From Paraburkholderia acidipaludis NBRC 101816 (GTDB lineage Bacteria > Pseudomonadota > Gammaproteobacteria > Burkholderiales > Burkholderiaceae), in contig NZ_BAXZ01000037.1 of assembly GCF_000684975.1 (NCBI RefSeq), positions 1 through 48,476 of the forward strand: a stretch of 48,476 nt of DNA. Reading direction: 5' to 3'. How positions within the stretch are numbered: position 1 is the stretch's first letter; the number at the start of each line of letters is the position of its first letter. The position numbers were made by a program, and so were the translations under genes. Positions 17,362 through 26,621 of this stretch are shown piece by piece. The notes beneath the pieces were generated by a model that was given only the letters and a program-made list of their open reading frames with translations, made no database searches and was not told the origin of the DNA.

Positions 17362-18519
17362 TTACTCCGCGCCCACGAGCCGCACGCGCGTGATCTCCGA
17401 GGGCGCGCCGAGCCGCTTGGGCGGCCCCCAGTAGCCCGTGCCGCGGCTCGTATAGACCCACAGGCTGCCGAGCCGCGCGAGCCCCGCCGTGAACGGCTGC
17501 TGCAGCCGCACGAGGAAATTCCACGGAAAGATCTGGCCGCCGTGCGTGTGGCCGGAAAGCTGCAGCGTGTAGCCCGCGTCGGCGGCGGCGTGCGCCGTGC
17601 GCGGCTGGTGCGCGAGCAGCACGCGCGTTTCGACGTCCGCGGGCGCGCCGGCCAGGGCCGCCGCCGGGTCGCTGCGCTGGGCGGGGTCGAAATGCCCCGC
17701 GGTGTAGTCGGTCACGCCCGCGAGCACGAGGCGCGCCTCGCGATGCTCGATTACCACGTGCTGGTTCATCAGCACCGTGAGGCCGATGCGGCGGAATTCG
17801 GCCACCCAGGCGTCGGCGCCCGAATAGTACTCGTGGTTGCCCGTCACCGCGTAGACGCCGTGGCGCGCCGCCAGCGTGCCGAGCGGCGCCGTGTGGCGCG
17901 CGAGCTGCGCGACGCTGCCGTCCACCACGTCGCCCGTGATCGCCACGACGTCGGGTTCGAGCCGGTTCACGGCGCGCACGATGGCCTCGACATAGTCGTG
18001 CTTGATCGTCGGCCCGACATGGATATCGCTCAACTGGACGATCGTGAAGCCGTCGAGGGCGTCGGGCAGGCCGCGGATCGGCACGTCCACCGTGCGCACC
18101 GGCGCGCGCCGCCGCGCATTGAAGAAGCCGATGGCGCTCGAGAGCAGCGCGAGCCCGATCACGGCCGCCGCGCTGCCGGTGCGCCAGGCCGCCAGATTCA
18201 CGGCGCGCGGCCAGATCGCCTCGACGGTCATCAACGAGGCCAGCACGAGATCGCGCGCGATCGTGAGCATCAGGAGCGACGAGAAGAAGCCCATGGCCAG
18301 CATGCCCACCCACGCGAGGCGGTCGGCGAGCGGCTGGCGCCGGATGGTGCGCGCGAGCATGCCGGGCGGGATCACGAGGCACGAGAGCACGAGCCACAGC
18401 GCCGCCAGCCACTTGCCGGCGGCCGGCGCCGGCAGGTCCGGGATCAGCCGGAAGCCGACATAGACGTGCAGCAGCACGCCGATGGCGATTAAGCGCACGA
18501 AAAAGGACAGTCGGGGCAT
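17362..18519 (-). CDS. Membrane-anchored metallophosphoesterase
   Basis: 385 residues from the ATG at 18519 (MPRLSFFVRLIAIGVLLHVY). The upstream open frame is Arg-rich and not family-like. Four or five helices occupy residues 1-130. The calcineurin-like domain (about 155-385) has all metal-binding motifs: LSDIHVGP, GDVVDG, GNHEYYSG and LSGHTHGGQIFPWN. Related proteins (YaeI, YkuE) hydrolyse lipid-linked or other phosphodiesters at the membrane; the substrate is not predictable. First gene of the operon with the AI-2E-family transporter. Confidence 0.92.
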   Translation of the reverse strand: MPRLSFFVRLIAIGVLLHVYVGFRLIPDLPAPAAGKWLAALWLVLSCLVIPPGMLARTIRRQPLADRLAWVGMLAMGFFSSLLMLTIARDLVLASLMTVEAIWPRAVNLAAWRTGSAAAVIGLALLSSAIGFFNARRRAPVRTVDVPIRGLPDALDGFTIVQLSDIHVGPTIKHDYVEAIVRAVNRLEPDVVAITGDVVDGSVAQLARHTAPLGTLAARHGVYAVTGNHEYYSGADAWVAEFRRIGLTVLMNQHVVIEHREARLVLAGVTDYTAGHFDPAQRSDPAAALAGAPADVETRVLLAHQPRTAHAAADAGYTLQLSGHTHGGQIFPWNFLVRLQQPFTAGLARLGSLWVYTSRGTGYWGPPKRLGAPSEITRVRLVGAE

Positions 18520-18737
18520 GGCGGGCCAGTGAGAGCGAAGGGCAAGCCGGCAGGGGCGCGGGGCGCTTCGGCTGCGAAGCATTTTACCGGCAAGCGCTGG
18601 CAGCGTGCCGCGCGCGGATGATGCGCCCCTTTTTTGATGGGCCGCCGGCTCGTGCGCGGTCCCCTCAAGTTTTTTGCCCCGAGGCCGTAAAGCACGGGGT
18701 TGTTGCGCACTGTCGACGCATCCTTTTCAAGCCGGAT

Positions 18738-20384
18738 ATGCCGAATACCACGCCGGGTTCCGATCGGACCAAGATGCATGAAAGAGGCCTGGCCGGATTC
18801 GTGCAATGGCTGCGCGGCTCGCTGCACGCGGGCCCGAACGCGATCGTCGTGGGGGGCGTGGTCGCCGCGCTCACGCTTGCCGTGCTGTGCGCCGTCGCCC
18901 TCTACCAGAGCCGCACGGACGCGCTGGAGCACGCCCGGGAAAGCTCGCACAGCATCGCGCTCGCGGCCCAGCGCGATATCGAGCGCAATTTCGAAATCTA
19001 CGCCCTGTCGCTGCGGGCGGTCGCCGACGGCATCACCCAGCCCGACATCATGGCGCTGCCCCCGCATCTGCGCCGCATGGTGCTGTTCGATCGCGCCGCC
19101 ACCGCCGACTATCAGGGCGGCCTGTACGTGCTCGACGCGTCCGGCAATATCGTCGTCGATTCGGAAAGCGACGTGCCGCACAAGGAAAACTTCGCGGACC
19201 GCCCCTGGTTCACGGTGCATCGCGACCGTGCCGATGCCGGGCTGTTCATCAGCGATCCTTACGTTCCGCGCATGGGCGGGGGCTTGCGCATGGCGCTCAG
19301 CGTGCGTCTGTCGCACCCCGACGGCTCCTTTGCGGGCGTCGCCGTCATGGCGATCCGGCTCGAATACTTCCAGCGGCTTTTCGAGGGCCTCGCGGTGGGC
19401 CCGCATGGCGCGATGTCGCTCGTCGGCACGGACGGCGTCATGATCATGCGCGAGCCGTTCGAGCCGGGCATTCCGGGGCGCAGCGTCGTCGCGATCAGTA
19501 CGTTCCGTCACCTCGCCAACGCGCCCGAAGGGTACTTCTCGGCGAAGTCGGTTGTCGACGGCGTGCGGCGGCATTGCTACTTCCGCCGCTTTGCGCACCT
19601 GCCGTTCATCATCGTGGTGGCCGAAGCGGACCCGGACATCTTCGGACCGTGGCGGCAGCGGGCCGACAAGCTCGCCTCGGTGATGGCGCTCTTCGCGCTC
19701 GTGCTCATCGGCCTGTCCGTTCAGCTCAGCGCGCAACTGCGTCGGCGCATGCGGGCGGAGTCGGAGCTGAGGCTGCTCGCGAGAACCGACGGGCTCACGG
19801 GACTCGCGAACCGGCGCCGGCTCGACGAAACGCTCGAGCACGAGTGGCGCCGGGCGCGGCGAACCCGGCGCAGCCTGGCGATTCTCTTCATCGACGTCGA
19901 CTGCTTCAAGGCTTTTAACGACCGCTACGGCCATCAGGCCGGGGACGATGCGCTCGCCACCGTGGCCCGCTGCATTGCGGCCTGCCTGCGCCAGCCGGCC
20001 GACACGGCGGCGCGCTACGGCGGCGAGGAATTCCTCACGGTATTGCCGGAGACTTCGGAGTCCGATGCAGTGGCGCTTGCCGGGCGTATTCGCGAAGCGG
20101 TCTGGGATCTCGCCATCGAGCATGCGGCAAGCCCGTTCGGGCGTATCACGGTGAGCATCGGCATCGCCAGTTCGCAGTCCGGAGCGGTCGGGAGCCGCGA
20201 CGAACTCATTCGCATGGCCGACGAAGCCCTGTACCGGGCCAAGGCCGCGGGGCGCAACGGCATCGTCGCCGGGCCGCGCGGCGGCGCATTCCGCCACGGT
20301 CTGAGCGGCGCGCGAGGCTGCGGAGAGTCGCGTGAACCACGTTCGGCTATACTGCTTCGATGGACACGAAACCGACCTCGCTGA
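18738..20384 (+). CDS. Diguanylate cyclase with Cache sensor domain
   Basis: 548 residues from MPNTTPGS (18738). A later ATG at 18774 is also possible, and the frame upstream to 18618 has no support. One helix at about 35-57, a periplasmic double-Cache domain, a second helix at about 315-335, then GGDEF. The active site is GGEEF at 428-432 with DVDCFKAFNDRYGHQAGDDAL before it, so the c-di-GMP synthesis residues are present. The inhibitory RxxD site five residues upstream reads QPAD, so product inhibition is probably lost. The final 12 codons overlap the promoter and start of the trpS leader. Confidence 0.92.
   Translation: MPNTTPGSDRTKMHERGLAGFVQWLRGSLHAGPNAIVVGGVVAALTLAVLCAVALYQSRTDALEHARESSHSIALAAQRDIERNFEIYALSLRAVADGITQPDIMALPPHLRRMVLFDRAATADYQGGLYVLDASGNIVVDSESDVPHKENFADRPWFTVHRDRADAGLFISDPYVPRMGGGLRMALSVRLSHPDGSFAGVAVMAIRLEYFQRLFEGLAVGPHGAMSLVGTDGVMIMREPFEPGIPGRSVVAISTFRHLANAPEGYFSAKSVVDGVRRHCYFRRFAHLPFIIVVAEADPDIFGPWRQRADKLASVMALFALVLIGLSVQLSAQLRRRMRAESELRLLARTDGLTGLANRRRLDETLEHEWRRARRTRRSLAILFIDVDCFKAFNDRYGHQAGDDALATVARCIAACLRQPADTAARYGGEEFLTVLPETSESDAVALAGRIREAVWDLAIEHAASPFGRITVSIGIASSQSGAVGSRDELIRMADEALYRAKAAGRNGIVAGPRGGAFRHGLSGARGCGESREPRSAILLRWTRNRPR
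20348..20353 (+). promoter_or_regulatory. Candidate -10 box of the trpS leader transcript
   Basis: TATACT matches five of six consensus positions. The hexamer 17 bases upstream (GAGTCG) is a poor -35. The expected transcription start, about seven bases after the box, is the A of the leader-peptide ATG at 20360. It lies inside the diguanylate cyclase gene. Confidence 0.5.
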
Positions 20385-20410
20385 ACCTGCGTCGCTGGTG
20401 GCTCGCCTGA
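20360..20410 (+). CDS. trpL: Trp leader peptide (attenuation uORF) upstream of trpS
   Basis: This 17-codon frame encodes MDTKPTSLNLRRWWLA, with two consecutive Trp codons at 20396-20401, three codons before the stop. It is directly followed by mutually exclusive hairpins and a terminator ahead of a tryptophanyl-tRNA synthetase gene, the textbook layout for ribosome-mediated attenuation. There is no Shine-Dalgarno in front of the ATG, and the -10 box places the transcript start at the ATG, so translation is probably leaderless. Its first 25 bases overlap the end of the diguanylate cyclase gene in another frame. Confidence 0.8.
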   Translation: MDTKPTSLNLRRWWLA

Positions 20411-20456
20411 ACCAGGCGGCCCGTTTCTCCATGCACTTTCAAAACGTGATGCCGCC
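20404..20456 (+). promoter_or_regulatory. Attenuator: protector and antiterminator pairings
   Basis: Region 1, CGCCTG (20404-20409), overlaps the leader stop codon and pairs with CAGGCG in region 2 (20413-20418). Region 2 also contains GGCGGC (20415-20420), which can pair instead with GCCGCC in region 3 (20451-20456), the left arm of the terminator. A ribosome stalled at the Trp codons would mask region 1, free region 2 to hold region 3, and so block the terminator. Pairings were read by eye; energies were not calculated. Confidence 0.7.
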
Positions 20457-20473
20457 AGTCCTGGCGGCATTTT
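20449..20473 (+). terminator. Attenuator terminator (regions 3:4) before trpS
   Basis: ATGCCGCCAG (20449-20458) and CTGGCGGCAT (20461-20470) are perfect complements, giving a 9-base stem with a GTCC loop, followed by TTTT (20470-20473) and then C. The U-tract is short, so termination may be partial. It lies 50 bases before the trpS start. Confidence 0.75.
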
Positions 20474-20522
20474 CGCATCTGCGCTCGTGGCTGGTGGCAT
20501 CGAACCGATGGGACGACCCACC

Positions 20523-21545
<1,023 letters not shown>

Positions 21546-21552
21546 GCGGATC

Positions 21553-21561
21553 TGGTGTAAT
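21553..21561 (+). promoter_or_regulatory. Candidate extended -10 promoter for DUF1007-NicO operon
   Basis: TG-G-TGTAAT (21553-21561) fits an extended -10 element, five of six in the hexamer. It lies in the 55-base gap between trpS and the DUF1007 gene. No good -35 is visible, and read-through from trpS is an alternative. Confidence 0.35.
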
Positions 21562-21600
21562 AATGGCCGCCACTTTTCCCCATCGTTGAGCGCACACCCG

Positions 21601-22206
21601 ATGTCCCGCTACGATCGCCTTTCCGTCGCGTTGCTGCGAAGCCTGCTTTGGTGCCTGTTGTGGCCGGCAAGCTTTGCCTCGGCGCATCCGCACGTGTGGA
21701 TCGCGTATACGGCGAGCATCCGGATGGAAAACACCTCGATCGTCGCGCTCGACGAAACCTGGCGCTTTACGGAAGGCTTTCCCGTGCAGCTCGCCGGTAT
21801 CGATCAGTTGCCGGCGAACGGTCCGCTGAATGCGGCGCAAACGCAGCAGTTTCACGATCAGGCGTTCGTCTCGCTGGCCCATGCTTTCTATTTCACGCAT
21901 CTTTTCGTCGACGGCAATCCTCAGGCCTTCGGTGAGCCGACCGACTTCAAGGTGTCGGTTGCGGACGGCAAGATCACGTACGCATTCCGGCTGCCGCTCG
22001 CCGCGCCCGTGGAGATACGCGGCAAGCAGGTCGAGCTTGGCGTGTGGGACCCTTCGTACTATGTGGACTACGAAGCGCAGTCCGACGGCGCCGTGGCGTT
22101 CGCCGCCGGCGCGCCCGCGAGCTGCTCGGTGCGCACGGTCGTCGACAAGGCGCACCCGATCTTCAACGGCTTCGTCTTGCCGCATGCGAGTGCGTTGACA
22201 TGTTAG
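21601..22206 (+). CDS. DUF1007 periplasmic protein, NicO partner
   Basis: 201 residues. A signal peptide (about 1-28, ending ASFASA) leaves HPHVWIAY at the mature N-terminus, the DUF1007 hallmark; these two His residues could bind metal. Other family features are DETWRFTEGFP and the repeated VWDPSYYVDYEAQ block. DUF1007 proteins are typically encoded beside NicO permeases and are thought to be periplasmic accessories for metal transport. The stop overlaps the start of the NicO gene, so the two are coupled. An upstream TTG at 21586 is in frame but unnecessary. Confidence 0.88.
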   Translation: MSRYDRLSVALLRSLLWCLLWPASFASAHPHVWIAYTASIRMENTSIVALDETWRFTEGFPVQLAGIDQLPANGPLNAAQTQQFHDQAFVSLAHAFYFTHLFVDGNPQAFGEPTDFKVSVADGKITYAFRLPLAAPVEIRGKQVELGVWDPSYYVDYEAQSDGAVAFAAGAPASCSVRTVVDKAHPIFNGFVLPHASALTC

Positions 22207-23375
22207 CTCGCGTGTTTTTGCGCTGCCGCTGCCGCTGCCGCTGCGCGTTCGCTTCGTGGTTCGCTGCCGTGCTGACCCTCGCGCTCGTGACGGTGTGCGC
22301 CGGCGCGCAAGCCCAGACCGTGGATGTGTTCGGCCAGCCGGTGGCGGCGTCGGCTGCCGCGGCTTCTGCCCCGGCCAGCGCGGCCGGCGTGGCCGCGCCG
22401 CCGGCTTGGTGGATACGCGACATGCCGGATTTCGTTCGAACCGGCGTGGGCGCCTGGCTGCGCGTGCAGGCGGACTGGAACGCGCGAATCGAGGGCTTCC
22501 TCGCGCAGTGGCCGCATGGCGCGTCGCTGGCCGCATGGGCCACGTTGGTCGCCGTGTCGTTCGGCTACGGCGTCCTTCATGCGTTCGGCCCCGGTCACGG
22601 CAAGGTCGTGGTGGGAACGTGGCTCGCGTCTCGCCGCGCGCGCGTGACGGACGCCGTGTTGCTGGGCAGCTGGACCGCCATTGTTCAGGCGTTCAGCGCG
22701 ATCGGGATCGTGCTTGGCGCCGCCGCGTTTGCGCACGCGGGCCTGATGAGTGTGATGCCGCATGCCGCGTCCATGGAAACCATCAGCTATCTGCTGCTTT
22801 GCGTCACGAGTGCCTGGGCGATCCGCTCGAGGCGGGCGCGTGACCAATGCTGCGAGGAGCCGCCGGTCGTGAGGTTTCCGCGCGCCGGAGAGGAAGCGAA
22901 CAATGGCCGGCCGGCCCAGGGTGCGTATCTGCGCGAGCGTCTCGCGAGCGCGGCGCAAACGGGTGGGGGCAATATGAGTCCGGCGTTCCGCACGGCAGCG
23001 GACGTTCGCTCGTTGCAGAAGGCGCCGGCACGCTCGCGGCTCAGGCAGATCGCTCCGCTCGGGCTGGCCGCCGGCGTGCGGCCCTGCATCGGCGCCATCT
23101 TCGCGCTCGTCACCTCCATGGCGGTCGGGGCGCTCGCGGCCGGCATCGTCGCGACGTTCGCGATGGCCGCGGGCGTGGCGACGACGGTCGTGCTGACGGG
23201 GCTCGGCAGCATCGGCGCGAACCGCACGCTGGCGCGCCTCGCATTGCGTTTGCGCCTGCGCCCGGCTCGCCTGGGGCGCATCGTTTCGATCGGCGCGATT
23301 GCCGTGATCCTGCTGATCTCCGCGCTGCAGCTCGCGCTGCTGCTCGGCGGGGTGACGACGGCGTCCTTGTCGTAA
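22200..23375 (+). CDS. NicO-family nickel/cobalt transporter
   Basis: 391 residues, start overlapping the DUF1007 stop (ATGTTAG). The N-terminus has an odd RCRCRCRC run, then a helix or signal (about 17-38). The membrane domain carries the NicO motif HAFGPGHGK (127-135). A cytoplasmic loop (about 215-275) is rich in Arg and polar residues and has CCEEP. The C-terminal membrane part has GLAAGVRPCIGAIFALVTS, resembling the RcnA-type second half. The family exports or imports Ni2+/Co2+; RcnA-like members export. The metal and direction here are inference. Confidence 0.87.
   Translation: MLARVFLRCRCRCRCAFASWFAAVLTLALVTVCAGAQAQTVDVFGQPVAASAAAASAPASAAGVAAPPAWWIRDMPDFVRTGVGAWLRVQADWNARIEGFLAQWPHGASLAAWATLVAVSFGYGVLHAFGPGHGKVVVGTWLASRRARVTDAVLLGSWTAIVQAFSAIGIVLGAAAFAHAGLMSVMPHAASMETISYLLLCVTSAWAIRSRRARDQCCEEPPVVRFPRAGEEANNGRPAQGAYLRERLASAAQTGGGNMSPAFRTAADVRSLQKAPARSRLRQIAPLGLAAGVRPCIGAIFALVTSMAVGALAAGIVATFAMAAGVATTVVLTGLGSIGANRTLARLALRLRLRPARLGRIVSIGAIAVILLISALQLALLLGGVTTASLS
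22221..22244 (+). repeat. CGCTGC hexanucleotide microsatellite in nicO 5' end
   Basis: Four perfect tandem copies of CGCTGC encode alternating Arg-Cys near residues 8-15 of the NicO protein. The unit is a multiple of three, so copy-number change would alter length but not frame. Confidence 0.9.
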
Positions 23376-23406
23376 GCCGCGGATCTTCGTCATGCCGTAA
23401 ACGGCA

Positions 23407-23440
23407 CGCGGCGGCCGGGCAGGGCGCCCCGGCCGCCGCG
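23407..23440. terminator. Strong GC hairpin between convergent genes
   Basis: A perfect 13-base all-GC stem (23407-23419 with 23428-23440) with an 8-base loop lies between the NicO gene and the convergent ABC binding-protein gene. Neither side has a U-tract, so it is a weak intrinsic terminator at best. It may instead mark a 3' end or protect transcripts. Confidence 0.5.
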
Positions 23441-23456
23441 CCGACTGCGGACTAAA

Positions 23457-24452
23457 TTAGTGCTTCAGGCAGGTATCCGCGTTCTTCCACGTGCAGGTGT
23501 CGAGCCCGGTATGGATGACCGGCTTCACCGCCTTGCCCTCGGCGAGGTCGCGCATGATCATCGCGGCCTGGTAGCCCATTTCCTCAGGCCGCTGACCCAC
23601 GAGGATGTTGACCTTGTGGTCCTTCAGGGCCTGCAGCTCAGGTCCGAGCGTATCCGCCGAAACGATGACGAACTGGCCGCTCTTGATCTTGTCCATGATC
23701 GGCCCGACCACCTGCGAATAGGCTTCCGGCGCGAAGAGCGGCCAGCCGCCCTCCAGCACGAAGGCGTCGAGCCCGGTGGGATTCGCCGTGAGCGTGTCCT
23801 GCATCATCTGGTTCGCCTTGGCGGCGTCGTCGTTCACGTAGAGCGGGCAGGCGCTGATTTCATGCCAGCCGTTCTCGCCCGCGAGCTTTTCTATGCCCTT
23901 CTTGCCGGAGAGCGCATCGCGCGTGCCCTGGGCGCGCTGGTTGATGTTCTCGGCCGCGGGATTGCCCATCACGAGGCAGATATTGCCGCCCTTGGGCATC
24001 AGCAACTTGAGCTGCTCGCCCAGCTTGAAGCCCAGCTCGTAGTTGTCGGTGCCCACGTAGCTCTTGCGCAGCGCAGCGTCCTTCGGCAGCAGGTCGGCAT
24101 CCGTCGTGATGACCGGGACCGAGCCGTTGTGATGTCGCAGGACTTCCGCCACGGCCGGCGCGTTCGAGGGCGAAATCGCCATCGCCGCGACGCCCTTGGT
24201 CAGCAGGTCGTCGATGATCTGCACTTCCGCGCTTTCGTCAGCCGCCGTCGCCGGGCCCGTGTAGTAGCAGTTGAAGCCTTGCTTGTGGAGCTCCTTGTTC
24301 GCCCGCTCGCACCCCTGGCGCATGAGGTCGAAGTAGGGGTTGTCGAGCCCCTTCACCACCAGCGCCAGCGTTTTGTCTGCCGAGAAGGCGGGACTACTCA
24401 GCATTGCCAGCCCGCCGATTGCAGCAAGACACCACATCCATGCCTTTCTCAT
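23457..24452 (-). CDS. Sugar-type ABC transporter substrate-binding protein
   Basis: 331 residues from the ATG at 24452, which has a strong AGGAGG. The signal peptide covers about 1-25 (WCLAAIGGLAMLSSPAFSA). The mature protein is a RbsB-like Peripla_BP_4 fold: LALVVKGLDNPYFDLMRQGCERA, DDLLTKGVAAMAISPSN, PVITTDADL, and a C-terminal GQRPEEMGYQAAMIMRDL. Two C-terminal Cys (DTCTW, DTCLKH) may form a disulfide. Ligands of this family include pentoses, polyols and autoinducers; I cannot assign one. Third gene of the transporter operon, separated from the permease by 205 bases. Confidence 0.9.
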   Translation of the reverse strand: MRKAWMWCLAAIGGLAMLSSPAFSADKTLALVVKGLDNPYFDLMRQGCERANKELHKQGFNCYYTGPATAADESAEVQIIDDLLTKGVAAMAISPSNAPAVAEVLRHHNGSVPVITTDADLLPKDAALRKSYVGTDNYELGFKLGEQLKLLMPKGGNICLVMGNPAAENINQRAQGTRDALSGKKGIEKLAGENGWHEISACPLYVNDDAAKANQMMQDTLTANPTGLDAFVLEGGWPLFAPEAYSQVVGPIMDKIKSGQFVIVSADTLGPELQALKDHKVNILVGQRPEEMGYQAAMIMRDLAEGKAVKPVIHTGLDTCTWKNADTCLKH

Positions 24453-24631
24453 TGTCGCCTCCTGTGTTGCGCCGGGTCTACGGCGCCCATGTCCCACACA
24501 CCACCTCGTCAACATCGTATGAAAAGCCCGCTTTTGCCCACCTGCGCGTTCGGGCCTGCCCGCAGCGCCGCGCGATGCCGCCGGATGGCGTCCGGCCGTC
24601 GCGCGCGGTGTCCTGCGTCCCCCTTACCCAC

Positions 24632-24648
24632 GGCGCCGTCATGGCGCC
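24632..24648 (-). promoter_or_regulatory. Intercistronic hairpin between permease and binding protein
   Basis: GGCGCC (24632-24637) and GGCGCC (24643-24648), separated by five bases, form a 6-base GC hairpin within the 205-base gap. Such elements often set the ratio of binding protein to permease by mRNA processing or partial termination. No promoter is obvious in the rest of the gap. Confidence 0.3.
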
Positions 24649-24657
24649 CGGATACGT

Positions 24658-25701
24658 TCAACCTCGCTGCCGGTCCCCGCTGAACCGGTTGAGCAGCACC
24701 GCGACGATGATGAAGCTGCCGACCACCGTGCCCTGCCAGAACGAGTCGACGCCGAGCAGGATCAGGCTGTTGCGGATGACCTCGATGAGCGCCGCGCCCA
24801 CGACCGTGCCGAAGGCGCTGCCGACGCCGCCTGCGAGATTGCTGCCGCCGATCACGGTCGCCGCGATCACGCGCAGTTCGTCGCCCGTGCCGAGGCCGGT
24901 GGTCACCGCGCCGAGCCAGCCGACTTCGAGAATGGCCGCGACGCCCGCCATGAGGCCGCCCAGCACGTAGACGGAGCAGATGATGCGGCGCACCGGCACG
25001 CCCGCGAGGTTGGCCGCCTGGCGGTTGCCGCCGACCGCGAACACGTAGCGGCCCCAGCGCGACCAGCGGAAGGCGAACCAGAAGGCGATGGCGAGCACGA
25101 CGAGGAACCACACGGGATTGGCGACGCCGAGCGTCTTGCCGCCGCCGAGCGCGAGCAGCTGGCTGCCGTCCGGGCCGAACTCGAAAATGGTGCGGCTGCG
25201 CGAGATCACGAGCGCGAGGCTGCGGCCGATGCTCAGCATGCCGAGCGTCACGACGAAGGGCTGCATGTCGAGATACGCGATCAGCACGCCGTTCACGAGC
25301 CCGACGAGCCCGGCGGTCAACAGCGCCATGCCGATGCCGGCCCAGATGGAGTAGCCGGCGTTCATGACCACCGAGAGCACGATGCCGCTCACACCGATCG
25401 TCGAGCCGACGGAAATGTCGATGCCGCCCGTCACGATCACGGCCATCATGCCGAGCGCGACGATGGCGACGAAGGCGAAGTTGCGCGTGACGTTGAAGAG
25501 GTTCTGCGAGGTCGCGAAGCTCGACGTCACGAACGACAGCACGACGCAGCCGATGATGGTGGCGAGCACCACCCAGAATACCTGGCTTGCGACGAGCCCG
25601 CTCCACGGCGTATGGGTCTTCGTTGCCTGCGGGTCGTCGAGCAATGTCGGCGTGGGGGTCGGCCTTCCAGGCGGCTCGTTCAATTCTTGGCTCCCGTGCA
25701 T
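24658..25701 (-). CDS. Sugar-type ABC transporter permease (RbsC family)
   Basis: 347 residues. A Pro/Thr-rich cytoplasmic N-terminus (about 1-35) precedes eight to ten helices. The family signature is GMMAVIVTGGIDISVGSTIGVSG, with later VGGNRQAANLAGVPVRRI and GGSNLAGGVGSAFGTVVGAALIEVI. It forms the membrane channel and docks on the ATPase encoded 7 bases upstream. The ATG at 25701 is preceded by GGGAG. Second gene of the operon. Confidence 0.92.
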   Translation of the reverse strand: MHGSQELNEPPGRPTPTPTLLDDPQATKTHTPWSGLVASQVFWVVLATIIGCVVLSFVTSSFATSQNLFNVTRNFAFVAIVALGMMAVIVTGGIDISVGSTIGVSGIVLSVVMNAGYSIWAGIGMALLTAGLVGLVNGVLIAYLDMQPFVVTLGMLSIGRSLALVISRSRTIFEFGPDGSQLLALGGGKTLGVANPVWFLVVLAIAFWFAFRWSRWGRYVFAVGGNRQAANLAGVPVRRIICSVYVLGGLMAGVAAILEVGWLGAVTTGLGTGDELRVIAATVIGGSNLAGGVGSAFGTVVGAALIEVIRNSLILLGVDSFWQGTVVGSFIIVAVLLNRFSGDRQRG

Positions 25702-25708
25702 GTCCGGC

Positions 25709-26449
25709 TCAGGCGGCGGCGATGGCGCCGGTGATGAGGCCCGTCACTTCTTCCGGTGAGGACGCCTCCGTGCTCTTGTCCGCGACCTTGCGCCCGCGCC
25801 GCATGACGATCACGCGGTGGGCGACGGAGAAGACGTCGGGCATGCGGTGGCTGATCAGAATGACGGCGATGCCGTGATCGGACAGCCGCTTGATGAGTTC
25901 GAGCACCTCCGCCACCTGGCGCACGCTGATCGCGGCCGTCGGTTCGTCCATGATGACGAGGCGCGCCTCGGAAAGGCGCGTGCGGGCGATCGCCACCGCC
26001 TGCCGCTGGCCGCCCGACATCTGCCGCACGAGATCGTGCGGGCGTGTTTCGGATTTGAGTTCCTTGAAGAGTTCGCCGGCGCGCCGGAACATGGTTGCAT
26101 GGTCGAGAACGCGAAACGGCCCGAAACCGATCCGCGGTTCGCGGCCGAGAAAGACGTTCGCGGCTGCCGTGAGGTTGTCGCAGAGCGCGAGATCCTGATA
26201 GACGACCTCGATCCCGCGGGCGCGCGCATCGACCGGTTTGCTGAAATGGACTGGCTTGCCGTCGATGAGCATTTCGCCATGCGACGGCGGGAAGTTGCCG
26301 GCGATCACCTTGGCCAGCGTGGATTTTCCGGCCCCATTGTCGCCCATGAGCCCGACCACCTGGCCCGGCTCCAGACTGAGCGTCACGTCGGTCAGGGCGT
26401 GAATGGCGCCGAAGTACCTTGAAACGCCTCTGAGCTCCAATAGACTCAT
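25709..26449 (-). CDS. Sugar-type ABC transporter ATP-binding protein
   Basis: 246 residues: a single ATPase domain, unlike the duplicated RbsA. This resembles FrcA-type transporters, which use a homodimer. Walker A is GDNGAGKST, the signature is MSGGQRQAVAIAR, Walker B is RLVIMDEPTAAI and the switch His is in LISHRM. First gene of the operon (ATPase, permease, binding protein), transcribed away from the MarR gene across a 266-base gap. Confidence 0.92.
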   Translation of the reverse strand: MSLLELRGVSRYFGAIHALTDVTLSLEPGQVVGLMGDNGAGKSTLAKVIAGNFPPSHGEMLIDGKPVHFSKPVDARARGIEVVYQDLALCDNLTAAANVFLGREPRIGFGPFRVLDHATMFRRAGELFKELKSETRPHDLVRQMSGGQRQAVAIARTRLSEARLVIMDEPTAAISVRQVAEVLELIKRLSDHGIAVILISHRMPDVFSVAHRVIVMRRGRKVADKSTEASSPEEVTGLITGAIAAA

Positions 26450-26621
26450 GAACGGTCGCGCTCGCTCCGATAGAGGGATTCGCCGCCCCCGCAGAGCGAC
26501 GAGTAGATAGTCAAACTAAATGATTTTTAGAGCACGATCGCCATTTATGCAAGGCCGTTTAGGCAGTCATTTTCATGGCCGTTTTTTACATCTGCTTTAT
26601 CGGGCGCGCGGAGAGGGAAGG

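Noticed and set aside
22221..22244. CGCTGC microsatellite as a phase-variation switch
   Set aside because: The unit is six bases, so copy changes keep the frame and cannot switch the gene off.
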